In this document: positions 27,682 through 38,794 of the stretch, piece by piece
Numbering within the stretch: the first letter of the stretch is position 1
How the letters are laid out: each line of letters opens with the position of its first letter
Assembly: GCF_900115295.1 (NCBI RefSeq)
Contig: NZ_FOVZ01000002.1
Span: 620,001 to 684,000, forward strand
DNA length: 64,000 nt
Source of the DNA: Sphingomonas sp. OK281
GTDB taxonomy: Bacteria; Pseudomonadota; Alphaproteobacteria; Sphingomonadales; Sphingomonadaceae
Direction: 5' to 3'
The notes under the pieces: generated by a model
What the model was told of the DNA's origin: nothing
Database searches by the model: none
What the model saw: only the letters and a program-made list of their open reading frames with translations
Translations under genes and position numbers: made by a program

Positions 27682-29717
27682 GTGACCGCGACTTTGATCC
27701 TCTGGAGCCATGCTCTCGCGGCGCTGTTGTTCGGTGCGCTGGCGCTCGGGCAGATCCGGCGTCCCAGCGGGCGCTGGCCGCACGCCATGTTCGTCGTCGC
27801 GTTGGCAACGACCAGCCTCTGGCTGCTGGCGGTCGCGGGTATCGACTCGCACGACGTGGCCACGCGGATCGCCGGCAGCGTGCGCGACGTGGCGTGGCTC
27901 TCGTTCATGCTCGCGCTCGTCAGGCGAGACCGCGCAGGCAATTATTCGATCGGGGCCGTGTATCTCGTCGTGATGGCACTGGCCGGTGCTGCGGCATTGC
28001 TGGCCATCGTCGAACAGGTCGGACTCGACGGCGATGCGTTGGTCGCTGTCGCGTCGGCGCGCACCGTTTTCCGGATGATGGGCGCGGTCAGCAGTCTCGT
28101 GCTGGTCCACCATCTCTACCAGGCCGCGCCTGCGTCACGCGGCGGGATCCGCCTGGTCGTGCTCGCGCTTGCCGTGATGTGGAGCGCTGATCTGCTCGTG
28201 TCGAGCGCCGTGTACGGCGAAGCGCACTGGATACCGATTGCGATCCTCGTGCGCGGGGTGGTGATGATCGGGGTCGCGATGCTTCTGGTCATCGGTGTAC
28301 ACCGCAGCGGCGACTGGACGCTCGCTCTGTCCCGCCCGACCGCGATACGCGCGTTGTCGGCAGTCGCGCTCATTCTCTACGCCGGGATGACCGCGCTCGC
28401 GACACTGATCGCGGCAAGTTACGCCGGGCCCTATGCCAGAGCGGCCCAGACAGCGATCGTGTTCGGCGCGACCGCCGCGGTATTGACGCTGCTGTCGACG
28501 CCCTGGTTGCGTGCCTGGACACGCGTCAAGGTCGCCAAGCACCTGTTCCGCCATCGCTACGATTACCGCGCGGAATGGCAGCGCTTCACCGACACGCTCG
28601 GCAAGCCAGGCGTCGGCGCCGAGTCGCTCGATACGCGCGTCGTCAAGTCGATCGCCGATCTTACGGACTCGCCTGGTGGCTTGTTGCTGGTGCCCGACGG
28701 CGCTTCGCTCGGCATCGGCGCAACGTGGAACTGGGTATGGACGGTCGACGGCCCGTACGAAGAGACGCTGGCGCGCCATCTCGTGAATGACGCTCGGATC
28801 ATCGAGCTGGACCCGGTTCGTGCAGGCACGGCTCCCGCCGATGACGTGGCGAGCGTACCCGTCTGGCTTCGGGACTGCATGGCGGCATGGGCGATCGTCC
28901 CGCTGCTGCACGGTGGCGTGCTGGTCGGCGCGATCGTGTTGGCGCGCCCTCCCGTCGACCGGGCGCTCGACTGGGAGGATTTCGACCTGCTCCGCGTCGC
29001 CGGGCGGCAGGCGGCAAGCTACCTGGCCGAGGATCGCGCGCACGCGGCACTGGCGGACGCCGCGCGGTTCGACGAGTTCAACCGCCGGTTCGCGTTCATC
29101 CTGCACGACATCAAGAACCTCGTCAGCCAGTTGACGCTGGTCGCCCGCAATGCCGAGCGCCACGCCGACAACCCCGATTTTCGCGTCGACATGGTCGCCA
29201 CGCTCAAGGACTCGTCGGATCGCATGAACGCGCTGCTCGCCCGCCTTTCGCAGCACGGGCCCGTCCGCGGCGAGCCACTCCAGCCGCTGGACGTCGCCGC
29301 GATCGTCGAGCGGGTCGCGGCGGTTCGCCAGACCCAGCACCCGATCGTCACGCGCAGTCGCTCGGCGTGCGCGCTGGGGCACGCGGCGCGGCTCGAACAG
29401 GTGCTCGGCCAACTCGTCCAGAATGCGGTCGAGGCGAGCGGTGCTGAAGACCCGATCCTGCTGACGGTCGAGACGATCGGCGACCGCGTCGCGATCGACG
29501 TCGTTGATCATGGCTGCGGCATGACGCCTGGCTTCGTTCGCGATCAGCTCTTCCGCCCGTTCGTCTCGTCCAAGGCCGCCGGGTTCGGTATCGGCGCGTT
29601 CGAGGCGCGGCAACTCGTTCACGCGATGGGTGGCTCGATCGAGGTTGCCAGTCGCGAAGACGAAGGCACGCGGTTTCGTATCCTGCTCAAGGCGGCAGCA
29701 TCGCTGGAGGTGGCGGC

Positions 29718-29721
<4 letters not shown>
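27682..29721 (+). CDS. prsK: PrsK-like membrane histidine kinase (XrtA/PEP-CTERM system)
   Basis: The 679-residue protein has about eight N-terminal membrane helices (to about residue 275) and a GAF-like central domain (about 310-460). The kinase core carries the phosphoacceptor histidine 475 in FILHDIKNLVSQL and the ATP-binding motifs NAVEAS, DVVDHGCGM and FGIGAFEARQLVHAMGG. The HDIKN form of the H-box and the membrane/GAF layout match PrsK kinases. It begins with GTG 20 bp after the glycosyltransferase gene and overlaps prsR by four bases. It should phosphorylate PrsR to control genes for exopolysaccharide and sorted surface proteins; the signal is unknown. Confidence 0.87.
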
Positions 29722-31068
<1,347 letters not shown>

Positions 31069-31076
<8 letters not shown>

Positions 31077-33066
31077 CGCGACCTATCCGATGCTGCGGCG
31101 ACGCAGGCGCCGGCGGTTCAGGCTGCCAGCCACCCTTTCGGCGGAGCGCATCCGGCTGCTGGCGATCGGCCTGCTGTGCCTGGCCGTCGTCGGGATCGGC
31201 ATCGCGCTCGCCTCGCGCCCGTCCGCGCCGAACGCACGCCGTTCGCTCTCGAACAGCCTGACGACGCTGCGAGCGGGCAACTACAGCGCCGCGCGGACCA
31301 ACGCGCAGGCCGCGATAACGGCGGCGCCGAACTGGGCGATCGCGCATGCCGTACTGGCGCGTGCCTATCTCGAACTCGGCGATGGGCTCGCGGCCGAAGC
31401 CGAACTGGCGCGCGCCGAAGACGCGGGACTGCCTGCGGACCGTCTTCATCAGTTGCAGGCGCATGCTCGATTGTTGCAGGGCGATCCCGACGGCGCGCTC
31501 GACGAAGCAGCACAGGCACTGCCGCGCTATGCTGGCTACGCCGCCCGGATCGGCGCGCTCGCGCATGCGTCGCAGGGGGATATCGTCGGCGCACGGACCG
31601 GCCTCGAAACATTGCTGGGACGCGCGCCCAATGATGCAGCCGCGTGGACCGATCTCGGTCGCCTTCGCCTGACTGCGGGCGATGTCGGCGGGGCGGCGGA
31701 CGCGGCGGCGCACGCGGTCGCGCTCGCACCGGGCGAACCCGCGGCGCTGACGTTGCAGGGTGAGGTGCTGCGCAGCCGTTATGGCCTGATCGCAGCGATC
31801 CCCTGGTTCGAGGCAGCGTTGGCGCGCGACGCCTATTACCATCCCGCGCTGATCGAATATGCCGCCACGCTCGGCGACGCAGGGCGCTATGGCGAGATGC
31901 TCGCAGTCACGCGTCGCGCCCTGCTCGCGCATCCCGGCAGTCCGCAGGCGCTGTACCTGCAAGCGGTGCTCGCCGTGCGTGCCGGCCGGATCGATCTGGC
32001 GCGGTCCCTGCTGCGCGATACCGGCGGTGCGATCAGTGGTTTGCCGGGCAGTCTGCTGCTCTCGGGTAGCCTCGATTACGCGGACGGAAAATACGAACAG
32101 GCCGCCGTTACCTGGCGCCAGCTCGTCGGGCTGCAGCCGCTCAACGTGGTCGCGCGACGCCTGCTCGGCGCGGCGCTGCTCCGGTCGGGTGATCCGCGTG
32201 GCGCGCTCAGTGCCCTCCAACCGATCGGTGCGCGCTCCGACGCCGACAGCTATTCGTTGAGGCTGATCGCGAGCGCGTTCTCGGCGGCCGGGGACAGCGT
32301 ATCGGCGGCATCGTTCCTCGATCGTGCCGCCGCCGGGCCAAGGGCGCCCGCTGCAGTGTTCGCGACCGACTCGTCGATCGGTGCGCTGATGGCCGGTGCC
32401 TCGCTCGCGCGCGACGACCCGACCTATGCGCTGGGCGTGATCCGCGGCCAACTCGCCAGCGGCGATATCGTTGGCGCGATCGCGGGCGCACGTTCGCTTG
32501 TCGCGGCATCCCCCGAAGCTCCCGCCGCCCAGCTCGCGCTGGGCGATGCGCTCGTCGCCGCCGGACGGTACGGCGAGGCCGCACCGGTTTACGCCCGTGC
32601 CGCGGACCTGTCGTTCGACGAGCCGACGATGCTGCGGCTGATCGACGCGTTGGGTCGCGCCGGGCGGGCCGAGAATGCTGCCACCACGCTGGCGCTGTAC
32701 CTGTCGCAGAACCCGCAAAGTCTGGCGGGCCAGCGATTACTCGGTCATTGGCAGGTGGCGTCGGGCGAATGGGACGCGGCGATCGAGACGCTGGAAGGCG
32801 TGCGCCGCCGGGTCGGCAACCGCGACGGCGGCGTGCTGGTCGATCTCGCACTCGCCTATGCGGGCAGCGACGATGGTGCGATCGCGGTCCGCTATGGTCG
32901 CGCTGCCTATCTCTTGTCGCCGATGAGTCCCGCCGCCGCCGATGCCTATGGGGCTGCGCTGTCCGCCGACGGCGATGTCGTCGGCGCCCGTCAACTGTTG
33001 GACAAGGCGGTTCGGCTCGCGCCGGGCGACGCTGCGATCGCGGATCACCGCCGCCAACTCGGCTGA
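31069..33066 (+). CDS. prsT: TPR-repeat membrane-anchored protein (PrsT-like)
   Basis: The 665-residue protein has an Arg-rich N-terminus and one membrane helix (LLAIGLLCLAVVGIGIALAS, about 26-45), followed by a long array of tetratricopeptide-like helical pairs, such as AHAVLARAYLELGDGLAAEA and PGEPAALTLQGEVLRSRYG. Position after prsK-prsR and the TPR array point to PrsT, the scaffold protein of XrtA/PEP-CTERM loci. Here the N-terminus looks like an uncleaved anchor rather than a lipobox. The gene overlaps prsR by eight bases. It probably acts in the periplasm in polysaccharide or protein export. Assignment rests on context more than sequence. Confidence 0.75.
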
Positions 33067-33119
33067 ACGCGGCCACACGCGGTCTTGTCTTGCGGCGAGC
33101 GGGTTGTCAGGGGTTGGCG

Positions 33120-33923
33120 ATGACCGATCCGATGGACCGCATCGCCGCCGCGCTGGAGCGCCTCTCGCCCCCTCCGCCGCCCGCGACCGACCTTCTCGCG
33201 CATACCGCCTATGTCTGGCGTGGGGGTGGGCTGGTTCCTGCACGGGCGTTTGCGCCGCTACCGCTCGACCGGCTGATTGGGATCGACCGGCAAAAGGCGG
33301 CACTCGTCGCAAACCTCGATCGGCTCGCCAAGCGCCACGCTGCGCAGGACGTCCTGCTGTGGGGTGCACGCGGCACCGGCAAGTCGGCCGTGGTCAAAAG
33401 CGCCGTGGCGGCAATCCAGGCAACGGGCGGCAATCTCGCACTGATCGAGGTTTCGGACCTTGCACGGTTGCCGGACCTGTTCGCGGCGGTGACATCGATC
33501 GACCGTGCGTTCGCGCTGTTCATCGACGATCTCGGATTCGAAGTGCCCGCCGAGGCGCGTGCGCTACGCTCCGTACTGGAAGGAGGCGCGGAACCCCGTC
33601 CTGCGAATGCGCGACTGCTCGTGACCGCCAATCGCCGCCATTTGGCGCCGCGCGATATCGCCGAACAGGAAAGCGCTATCAATCCGCGCGATTCTGCGGA
33701 CGATCACATGGCATTGGCGGACCGGTTCGGTCTCAGCCTCGGGTTCCATGCATTGGATCAGGAAGGATATCTGGCGATTGTCGCGAGCTATGCGGCGGCG
33801 CATGGCCTTGCATATGAGCCCGAAGAGGCAATCGGTTGGTCGACCAGACGCGGAAGCCGCTCCGGGCGCGTCGCGTGGCAATATGTTACCGACCTCGCAG
33901 GTCGGGCCGGCCGGGCATTATAG
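33120..33923 (+). CDS. DUF815-family P-loop ATPase
   Basis: The 267-residue AAA-like ATP-binding protein has Walker A GARGTGKSAVVKS at about 82-94, a Walker B-like FALFIDDLGFE, and a sensor-like RLLVTANRRHLAPRDIAEQE. Together these match the DUF815 family of predicted ATPases. The N-terminal region has an Ala/Pro-rich segment before the IGIDRQKAAL strand. ATG 33120 is preceded by AGGGG at a good distance. It follows prsT by 53 bp, so co-transcription is possible, although DUF815 genes also occur outside exosortase loci. Its cellular role is unknown. Confidence 0.82.
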   Translation: MTDPMDRIAAALERLSPPPPPATDLLAHTAYVWRGGGLVPARAFAPLPLDRLIGIDRQKAALVANLDRLAKRHAAQDVLLWGARGTGKSAVVKSAVAAIQATGGNLALIEVSDLARLPDLFAAVTSIDRAFALFIDDLGFEVPAEARALRSVLEGGAEPRPANARLLVTANRRHLAPRDIAEQESAINPRDSADDHMALADRFGLSLGFHALDQEGYLAIVASYAAAHGLAYEPEEAIGWSTRRGSRSGRVAWQYVTDLAGRAGRAL

Positions 33924-33945
33924 CTGCGCCCGCGGCAATAACGAT

Positions 33946-33971
33946 GGGCCGGTGTGGCATCACACCGGCCC
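33946..33971. terminator. Hairpin between convergent genes, probable bidirectional terminator
   Basis: GGGCCGGTGTG (33946-33956) and CACACCGGCCC (33961-33971) form an 11-bp perfect stem with a GCAT loop. It lies between the DUF815 gene stop and the stop of the small minus-strand gene. There is no long T-tract on either side, so termination efficiency is uncertain. Confidence 0.6.
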
Positions 33972-33978
33972 AAGGATA

Positions 33979-34203
33979 TTAGTTGCTGTCCGAATTGTCG
34001 TCCTTGACAATCGCAACGATACCGATGGCTGCAACGCCGGCAGCAATCAGGATCGCGAAAATGCCAGCGCCGCCAGCGAGTTCGTTCTTGTCGGTCGTGA
34101 CCGACCCAGCGCGAACGGCCGAGACAGGAGCAGCGGTCGCTGCAACCGAAGTCGTCATCATTGCTGCGGCAAGTGCGCCGGCGGTAAGAGCCTTGAGCTT
34201 CAT
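33979..34203 (-). CDS. Small secreted or membrane peptide, unknown function
   Basis: This 74-residue protein has a clean signal peptide (MKLKALTAGALAAAMMTTSV, cleavage near AATAAP). A short mature part is followed by a C-terminal hydrophobic segment rich in Ala, Ile and Gly (AGIFAILIAAGVAAIGIVAI) and a charged tail KDDNSDSN. The start has a strong AGGAGAT ribosome binding site. The C-terminal helix plus charged tail superficially recalls sorting signals, but there is no PEP motif and the tail is acidic. It adjoins the prsK-R-T locus, convergent with the DUF815 gene. Several GAATTG repeats lie in its upstream region near 34265-34305. I do not recognise its family. Confidence 0.7.
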   Translation of the reverse strand: MKLKALTAGALAAAMMTTSVAATAAPVSAVRAGSVTTDKNELAGGAGIFAILIAAGVAAIGIVAIVKDDNSDSN

Positions 34204-34327
34204 ATAAATCTCCTCAGTGAAACCACGTCCGTGTTGTGCAACGCAATATTTGTCAAATAGTTCCTGACCCAATTCCGCAGCAATTCAACGGTGTTGCAAT
34301 TCAGTCACAGCGCGAATCGCGGGACGA

Positions 34328-36109
34328 TCAGGTGCTTCCTTCGACCATCTCGGCCAGCTCGAGCCAGCGCAATTCCGCCGCCTCCTTTTCCGCACGTGCG
34401 GTCTCGATCGCTTTGGTCAGCTTCGCGAACAGGGCATTGTCCCGCATGTAAAGGTCCGGCTTGGCGAGCTTGACCGCATCGGCTGCCATCTGCGCATCGA
34501 GTTCCTCGATTCGCTTGGGCAACAGCTCGTAGTCACGCTGGTCCTTGTAGGTCAGTTTCGCGCGGGGGGCCGAAACAGCCGGGGCAGTCGCCGCGACCTT
34601 CTTCGAGGCCCGCTTGCCCGTGGTCGTCGAGACGCGACGCTTTTCCCAATCCTCGTAGCCGCCCGCAACGACATCAACCGTACCCGAGCCATCGAGCCCG
34701 AGCGTGATCGTCACGGTCCGGTCGAGGAAGTCGCGGTCATGGCTGACGATCAGCACGGTGCCGTCGTAATCGCCGATCACTTCCTGCAACAGATCGAGCG
34801 TCTCGAGATCGAGATCGTTGGTCGGCTCGTCGAGCACGAGCAAATTCGACGGCTTGGCGAACTCGCGCGCCAGCAACAGCCGCGAGCGCTCGCCACCCGA
34901 CAGCGAGCCGATCTTCGCATCGACCATGTTCGGGTCGAACAGGAAGTCCTTCAGGTATCCGTGGATGTGCTTGCGCACGCCGAGCACGTCGATCCATTCG
35001 CCGCCGTCGACGACGACTTCGCGCACCGTCTTCTCGGGCGCCATCAGGCTGCGCTGCTGGTCGATCACCACAGCGTCGAGAGTCTGCGCCAGCTTGATCG
35101 TACCGCTATCGGGCTGGATCTCGCCGGTCAGCAGCTTCAGCAGCGTCGACTTGCCCGCGCCGTTACGGCCGACGATGCCGATGCGATCGCCGCGGGTGAC
35201 CCGGAGCGTCAGGTCGCCGATGATCGTGCGGTCGCCATACACCTTGGTGACGTTCTTGGCGTCGATCACGACCTTCGTCTTGGAGTCGTCGCTGCTGGTC
35301 GTCAGGTTCGCAGACCCCTGCGGTCCGATCATCGACGCGCGTTCGGCGCGCATCTCGTGCAGCTTGGTCAGTCGGCCCTGGTTGCGCTTGCGACGGCCGG
35401 TGACGCCGCGGAGCAGCCAATGCTCCTCCAGCTTCAGCCGTGCGTCGAGCTTCTCGGCCTGGCGCTGTTCCTCGGCATAAACCTGCTCGGTCCACGCCTC
35501 GAACCCGCCGAAACCTACTTCTGCACGGCGGATCGCGCCGCGATCGAGCCACAGGGTCTGCTTGGTGAGCCGCGTCAGGAAAGTACGGTCATGGCTGATG
35601 ACGACGAACGCGCCGCGGAAGCGCTTGAGCCAGTCCTCGATCCACTCGATCGCGCCAATGTCGAGATGGTTGGTCGGCTCATCGAGCAGCAACACGTCGG
35701 GGTCCTGCGACAGCGCCCGGACGATCGCAGCGCGGCGCCGCTCGCCACCCGAGGCCGAGGCCGCCTCGCGCGACAGGTCGATGCCGAGCTGGTCGGCGAT
35801 CGAATCCGCCTCGTAGTTCACTGGCGCATCGTCGCCCGCCATCACGTAATCGCGTAATGTCGCGAAGCCGCGCAGATCGGGCTCCTGCTCGAGAATGACG
35901 ACGCGCGTGCCGGGGACGATCACCCTGCGCCCCTCGTCGGCGATGACGCTGCCGCCGAGCAGCTTGAGCAAGGTCGTCTTGCCGGCGCCGTTGCGGCCGA
36001 TCAGCGCGAGCCGGTCGCGCGGGCCAATGTGGATGTCGAGGTTGCGAAAGAGCCATCCCGAGCCCTGGACGAGTCCGAGGCCTTCGAATGCTAAGATTGG
36101 TGCTGCCAT
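34328..36109 (-). CDS. ABC-F family ATPase (Uup-like)
   Basis: The 593-residue protein has two ABC ATPase domains and no membrane segments. Walker A motifs are GRNGAGKTTLLKLLGG and GRNGAGKSTLLKLLTG. The signature motifs are SGGERRRAAI and SGGERSRLLL, with Walker B LLLDEPTNHLD and LVLDEPTNDLD. An interdomain linker (GRRKRNQGRLTKLHEMRAER) and a C-terminal coiled-coil-like tail (KRIEELDAQMAADAVKLAKP) match Uup. ABC-F proteins act on ribosomes rather than in transport. ATG 36109 begins MAAPILAFEGLGL. It stands between the small secreted peptide gene and a divergent PepSY gene. Confidence 0.92.
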   Translation of the reverse strand: MAAPILAFEGLGLVQGSGWLFRNLDIHIGPRDRLALIGRNGAGKTTLLKLLGGSVIADEGRRVIVPGTRVVILEQEPDLRGFATLRDYVMAGDDAPVNYEADSIADQLGIDLSREAASASGGERRRAAIVRALSQDPDVLLLDEPTNHLDIGAIEWIEDWLKRFRGAFVVISHDRTFLTRLTKQTLWLDRGAIRRAEVGFGGFEAWTEQVYAEEQRQAEKLDARLKLEEHWLLRGVTGRRKRNQGRLTKLHEMRAERASMIGPQGSANLTTSSDDSKTKVVIDAKNVTKVYGDRTIIGDLTLRVTRGDRIGIVGRNGAGKSTLLKLLTGEIQPDSGTIKLAQTLDAVVIDQQRSLMAPEKTVREVVVDGGEWIDVLGVRKHIHGYLKDFLFDPNMVDAKIGSLSGGERSRLLLAREFAKPSNLLVLDEPTNDLDLETLDLLQEVIGDYDGTVLIVSHDRDFLDRTVTITLGLDGSGTVDVVAGGYEDWEKRRVSTTTGKRASKKVAATAPAVSAPRAKLTYKDQRDYELLPKRIEELDAQMAADAVKLAKPDLYMRDNALFAKLTKAIETARAEKEAAELRWLELAEMVEGST

Positions 36110-36230
36110 GTCCGCGCCACGTAGGGGGGCGAAGTGATGCAGGCAAGTTACACCGCGCGGGCTTCGTGCTGTCGGCGGCCTGTCGCGATCATTCACAGGC
36201 TGTTCAATGCGGGAGGGCTATGCCACCGCC

Positions 36231-36554
36231 ATGAAGATGCTGCTTTTCCCTGCGACCTTGCTGGCAACCCTGGCCGCTACGCCGTTCCTGATGGGTGCGG
36301 CGCCGATGCTGGCGGCCGCGGATCAACGCCGCAGCGATCAGATGTCGGCGTTGCAGGCGCGGAAGACCGGAGCGCCGTCGTTGCGCGAGATCGAGTCGCG
36401 CGTGATCCCGACGATGCGGGGCGCGCAGTATCTCGGCTCGGACTATGATTCGGGCAGCGCCATTTACACGCTCAAATTCCTGCGCGATGGAACCGTCATC
36501 TGGGTCGACGTCGATGGCCGCAACGGCCAGATCGTCGGCCGCACGGGTCGCTGA
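36231..36554 (+). CDS. PepSY-domain small exported protein
   Basis: The 107-residue protein has a signal peptide (MKMLLFPATLLATLAATPFL) and a PepSY-like mature domain: EIESRVIPTMRGAQYLGSDY, then IYTLKFLRDGTVIWVDVDG and a GQIVGRTGR end. PepSY proteins of this type sit beside PhoPQ- or FeuPQ-like two-component systems and may act as periplasmic inhibitors or sensors. It precedes the response-regulator gene by 23 bp in the same direction. The purine-rich GGGAGGG is 13 bases before ATG 36231, rather distant, so the start is slightly uncertain. Confidence 0.78.
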   Translation: MKMLLFPATLLATLAATPFLMGAAPMLAAADQRRSDQMSALQARKTGAPSLREIESRVIPTMRGAQYLGSDYDSGSAIYTLKFLRDGTVIWVDVDGRNGQIVGRTGR

Positions 36555-36577
36555 ACACTGTAATCGAGAGGATTGTC

Positions 36578-37243
36578 ATGCGCGTTCTGATCGTCGAGGA
36601 CGAGCCGAATCTCGGCCAGCAATTGAAGAATACCCTGGAAGGGGCCGGCTATGCGATCGATCTCGCGGTCGATGGCGAGGAAGGGCATTTCCTCGGCTCG
36701 ACCGAGAATTACGACGCGGTCGTGCTCGATCTCGGGCTGCCGGAAATCGACGGGCTGACCGTGCTCGACCGCTGGCGCAAGGAGGGCAAGACGATGCCCG
36801 TGCTGGTGCTGACCGCGCGCGACAGCTGGTCGGACAAGGTCGCCGGGCTCGATGCGGGCGCGGACGATTACGTCGCCAAGCCGTTCCAGAGCGAGGAACT
36901 GATCGCGCGTCTTCGTGCGCTGATCCGCCGTGCGTCGGGCAATGCCTCGTCCGAGCTGACCGCGGGCGATATCCGCCTCGACACGCGCAGCGGCAAGGTG
37001 ACGCGCGCCGGCGAGCCGGTGAAGCTTACCGCGCAGGAATACAAGCTGCTGAGCTATCTGCTGCATCACAAGGGCAAGGTGGTCAGCCGCACCGAGCTGA
37101 TCGAGCATATCTACGACCAGGATTTCGATCGCGATTCGAACACGATCGAGGTGTTCGTGACGAGGATCCGCAAGAAGCTCGGCCAGGACGTGATCACGAC
37201 GATCCGCGGGCTGGGCTACAGCCTCGAAGATCCGGACGCCTGA
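36578..37243 (+). CDS. OmpR/PhoP-family response regulator
   Basis: The 221-residue regulator has a receiver domain with Asp51 in AVVLDLGLPEIDG and Lys101 in YVAKPF. A C-terminal winged helix follows, containing LTAQEYKLLSYLLHH, SRTELIEHIYDQDFDRDSNT and EVFVTRIRKKLG. It resembles PhoP/FeuP regulators. It follows the PepSY gene and precedes its cognate kinase by 10 bp, so the three form one operon. The regulated genes are not known from the window; the upstream PepSY gene is a likely target by autoregulation. Confidence 0.92.
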   Translation: MRVLIVEDEPNLGQQLKNTLEGAGYAIDLAVDGEEGHFLGSTENYDAVVLDLGLPEIDGLTVLDRWRKEGKTMPVLVLTARDSWSDKVAGLDAGADDYVAKPFQSEELIARLRALIRRASGNASSELTAGDIRLDTRSGKVTRAGEPVKLTAQEYKLLSYLLHHKGKVVSRTELIEHIYDQDFDRDSNTIEVFVTRIRKKLGQDVITTIRGLGYSLEDPDA

Positions 37244-37253
37244 TCGGCTCACG

Positions 37254-38651
37254 ATGGACAGCGCGCCGGTCACAGACACGCCGATAGCGGACGGGCCGAT
37301 CCGCGTGCCCGCCGCGGTCAAGGGATCGCTGTCGCGGCGGATGATCCTGATCGCTGCGGTGTGGATCGGCGTGCTGCTCAGCGGCGGCGGGTTCGCGCTC
37401 GACCGGGTGCTGAGCCAGGCGGTGACGCGCAATTTCGACGACCAGCTCGAATATGTGCTGCGGTCGCTGCTCAATTCGTCCGAGATCGGGCCCGACGGTG
37501 AGGTGATCTTCTCGCGCGAGGCGGCGGCCGACCAGCGCTTCGTCGAGCCCTATTCGGGGCTGTACTGGCAGGTGTCGGGCAAGGGTCGCGAGGATTTCCC
37601 GTCGCGTTCGCTGTGGGATCGCCGGCTCGCGTTCGGCGGAACGCATGACGACCGCAACGCGCATTTCTATGACAGCACGCAGTTTCCCGACGAGAAGCTT
37701 CGCGTCGTCGAGCGCGATGCGGTGATCCCCGGGTCGAAGGTGCATTGGCGGTTCCAGGTGGCGCAGAGCCGCGACGGGCTCGACGCGCAGATCACGACGT
37801 TACGACGGACGCTGGTGCGAAGCTTCGCGCTGCTCGCGCTCGGGCTGATCGTGATGGCCGCGCTGCAGACGTTCTATGGGCTGTGGCCGCTGCGGCGGGT
37901 GCGCGAGGAGATCGCGCGGATGCGGGCGGGGCAGTCGAACCGCGTGTCGAGTGCGATGCCGGTCGAGGTCGCGCCGATGGTCGAGGAGCTGAACGCGCTG
38001 ATCGAGCATAACGAGCGTCAGGCGGAGGAGGCGCGGCGTCACGCCGGCAACCTAGCGCATGCGCTGAAGACGCCGCTGACGGTGATCATGAACGCCGCCA
38101 CCGCGCAGTCGGACGACCTCGCCGACACGGTCATTCGCGAGGCGCGGACGATGCGGCGGCAGGTCGACCACCATCTCGCGCGGGCGCGGGCTGTCGGGCG
38201 GCGTGGGTCTGCGCATAGCCGTGCGGACGTGTGGCCGAGCCTCGAGTCGGTCGAGCGGGCTGTCGGGCGACTGTACCGGCACGTCCGCATCGACGTGACC
38301 GGGCCGCGTGGACTGCAGGTCCATGTCGAGCGGCAGGATCTCGACGAGATGCTCGGCAATCTGATCGAGAACGCCGCGAAATACGGTGGGGGCAGCGTAT
38401 TCGTCACGGTCGGCGCGCAGTCTGGCTTCGTCGAGTTCCTGGTCGAGGACGACGGCGTCGGCATTCCAGCGGAAGAGCGGGTGCGCATCTTCGACCGCGG
38501 TGTGCGGCTCGACACGGGCAAGCCGGGGACAGGCTTAGGGCTGGCGATCGTGCGCGACGTGGCGGAGATCTACGAGGGGACCGTGGCTCTCGAAGAGAGC
38601 GAAGATCTCGGCGGCTTGCTGGTCCGGCTGAGGTTGCCCGCGGCGAACTGA
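37254..38651 (+). CDS. Two-component sensor histidine kinase (PhoQ/FeuQ-like)
   Basis: The 465-residue inner-membrane kinase has a first membrane helix near 30-48 (MILIAAVWIGVLLSGGGF), a periplasmic sensor domain to about 180, a second helix (SFALLALGLIVMAALQTFYG), and a HAMP-like linker. The H-box has His269 in NLAHALKTPLTVIM, with ATPase motifs NLIENAAKYGGG, DDGVGI and GTGLGLAIVRDV. It pairs with the response regulator directly upstream. The stimulus is unknown; divalent cations or envelope stress are possible by family analogy. Confidence 0.9.
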   Translation: MDSAPVTDTPIADGPIRVPAAVKGSLSRRMILIAAVWIGVLLSGGGFALDRVLSQAVTRNFDDQLEYVLRSLLNSSEIGPDGEVIFSREAAADQRFVEPYSGLYWQVSGKGREDFPSRSLWDRRLAFGGTHDDRNAHFYDSTQFPDEKLRVVERDAVIPGSKVHWRFQVAQSRDGLDAQITTLRRTLVRSFALLALGLIVMAALQTFYGLWPLRRVREEIARMRAGQSNRVSSAMPVEVAPMVEELNALIEHNERQAEEARRHAGNLAHALKTPLTVIMNAATAQSDDLADTVIREARTMRRQVDHHLARARAVGRRGSAHSRADVWPSLESVERAVGRLYRHVRIDVTGPRGLQVHVERQDLDEMLGNLIENAAKYGGGSVFVTVGAQSGFVEFLVEDDGVGIPAEERVRIFDRGVRLDTGKPGTGLGLAIVRDVAEIYEGTVALEESEDLGGLLVRLRLPAAN

Positions 38652-38672
38652 CCTTCCCAGCGATGAACTTAC

Positions 38673-38790
38673 CTTCCCCCCTCCCTGGAAGGGAGGGGCC
38701 GGGGGTGGGGCGGCCGGCTTGACCCTCAACGGTCCGAATGCGCGGAAGCCGACCCACCCCAACCCCTCCCTTCCAGGGAGGGGGGCAAGC
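38673..38790. repeat. Interspersed palindromic repeat, type A, copy 2
   Basis: The inverted arms each contain CCCTCCCTGGAAGGGAGGG or its complement around a spacer. Read on the opposite strand, the arms and spacer match the copy at 2674-2794 (spacer beginning TTCCGCG and containing TTCGGACC versus TTCGAACG). It lies between the convergent kinase and pheA genes. Confidence 0.85.
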
Positions 38791-38794
38791 ACGG

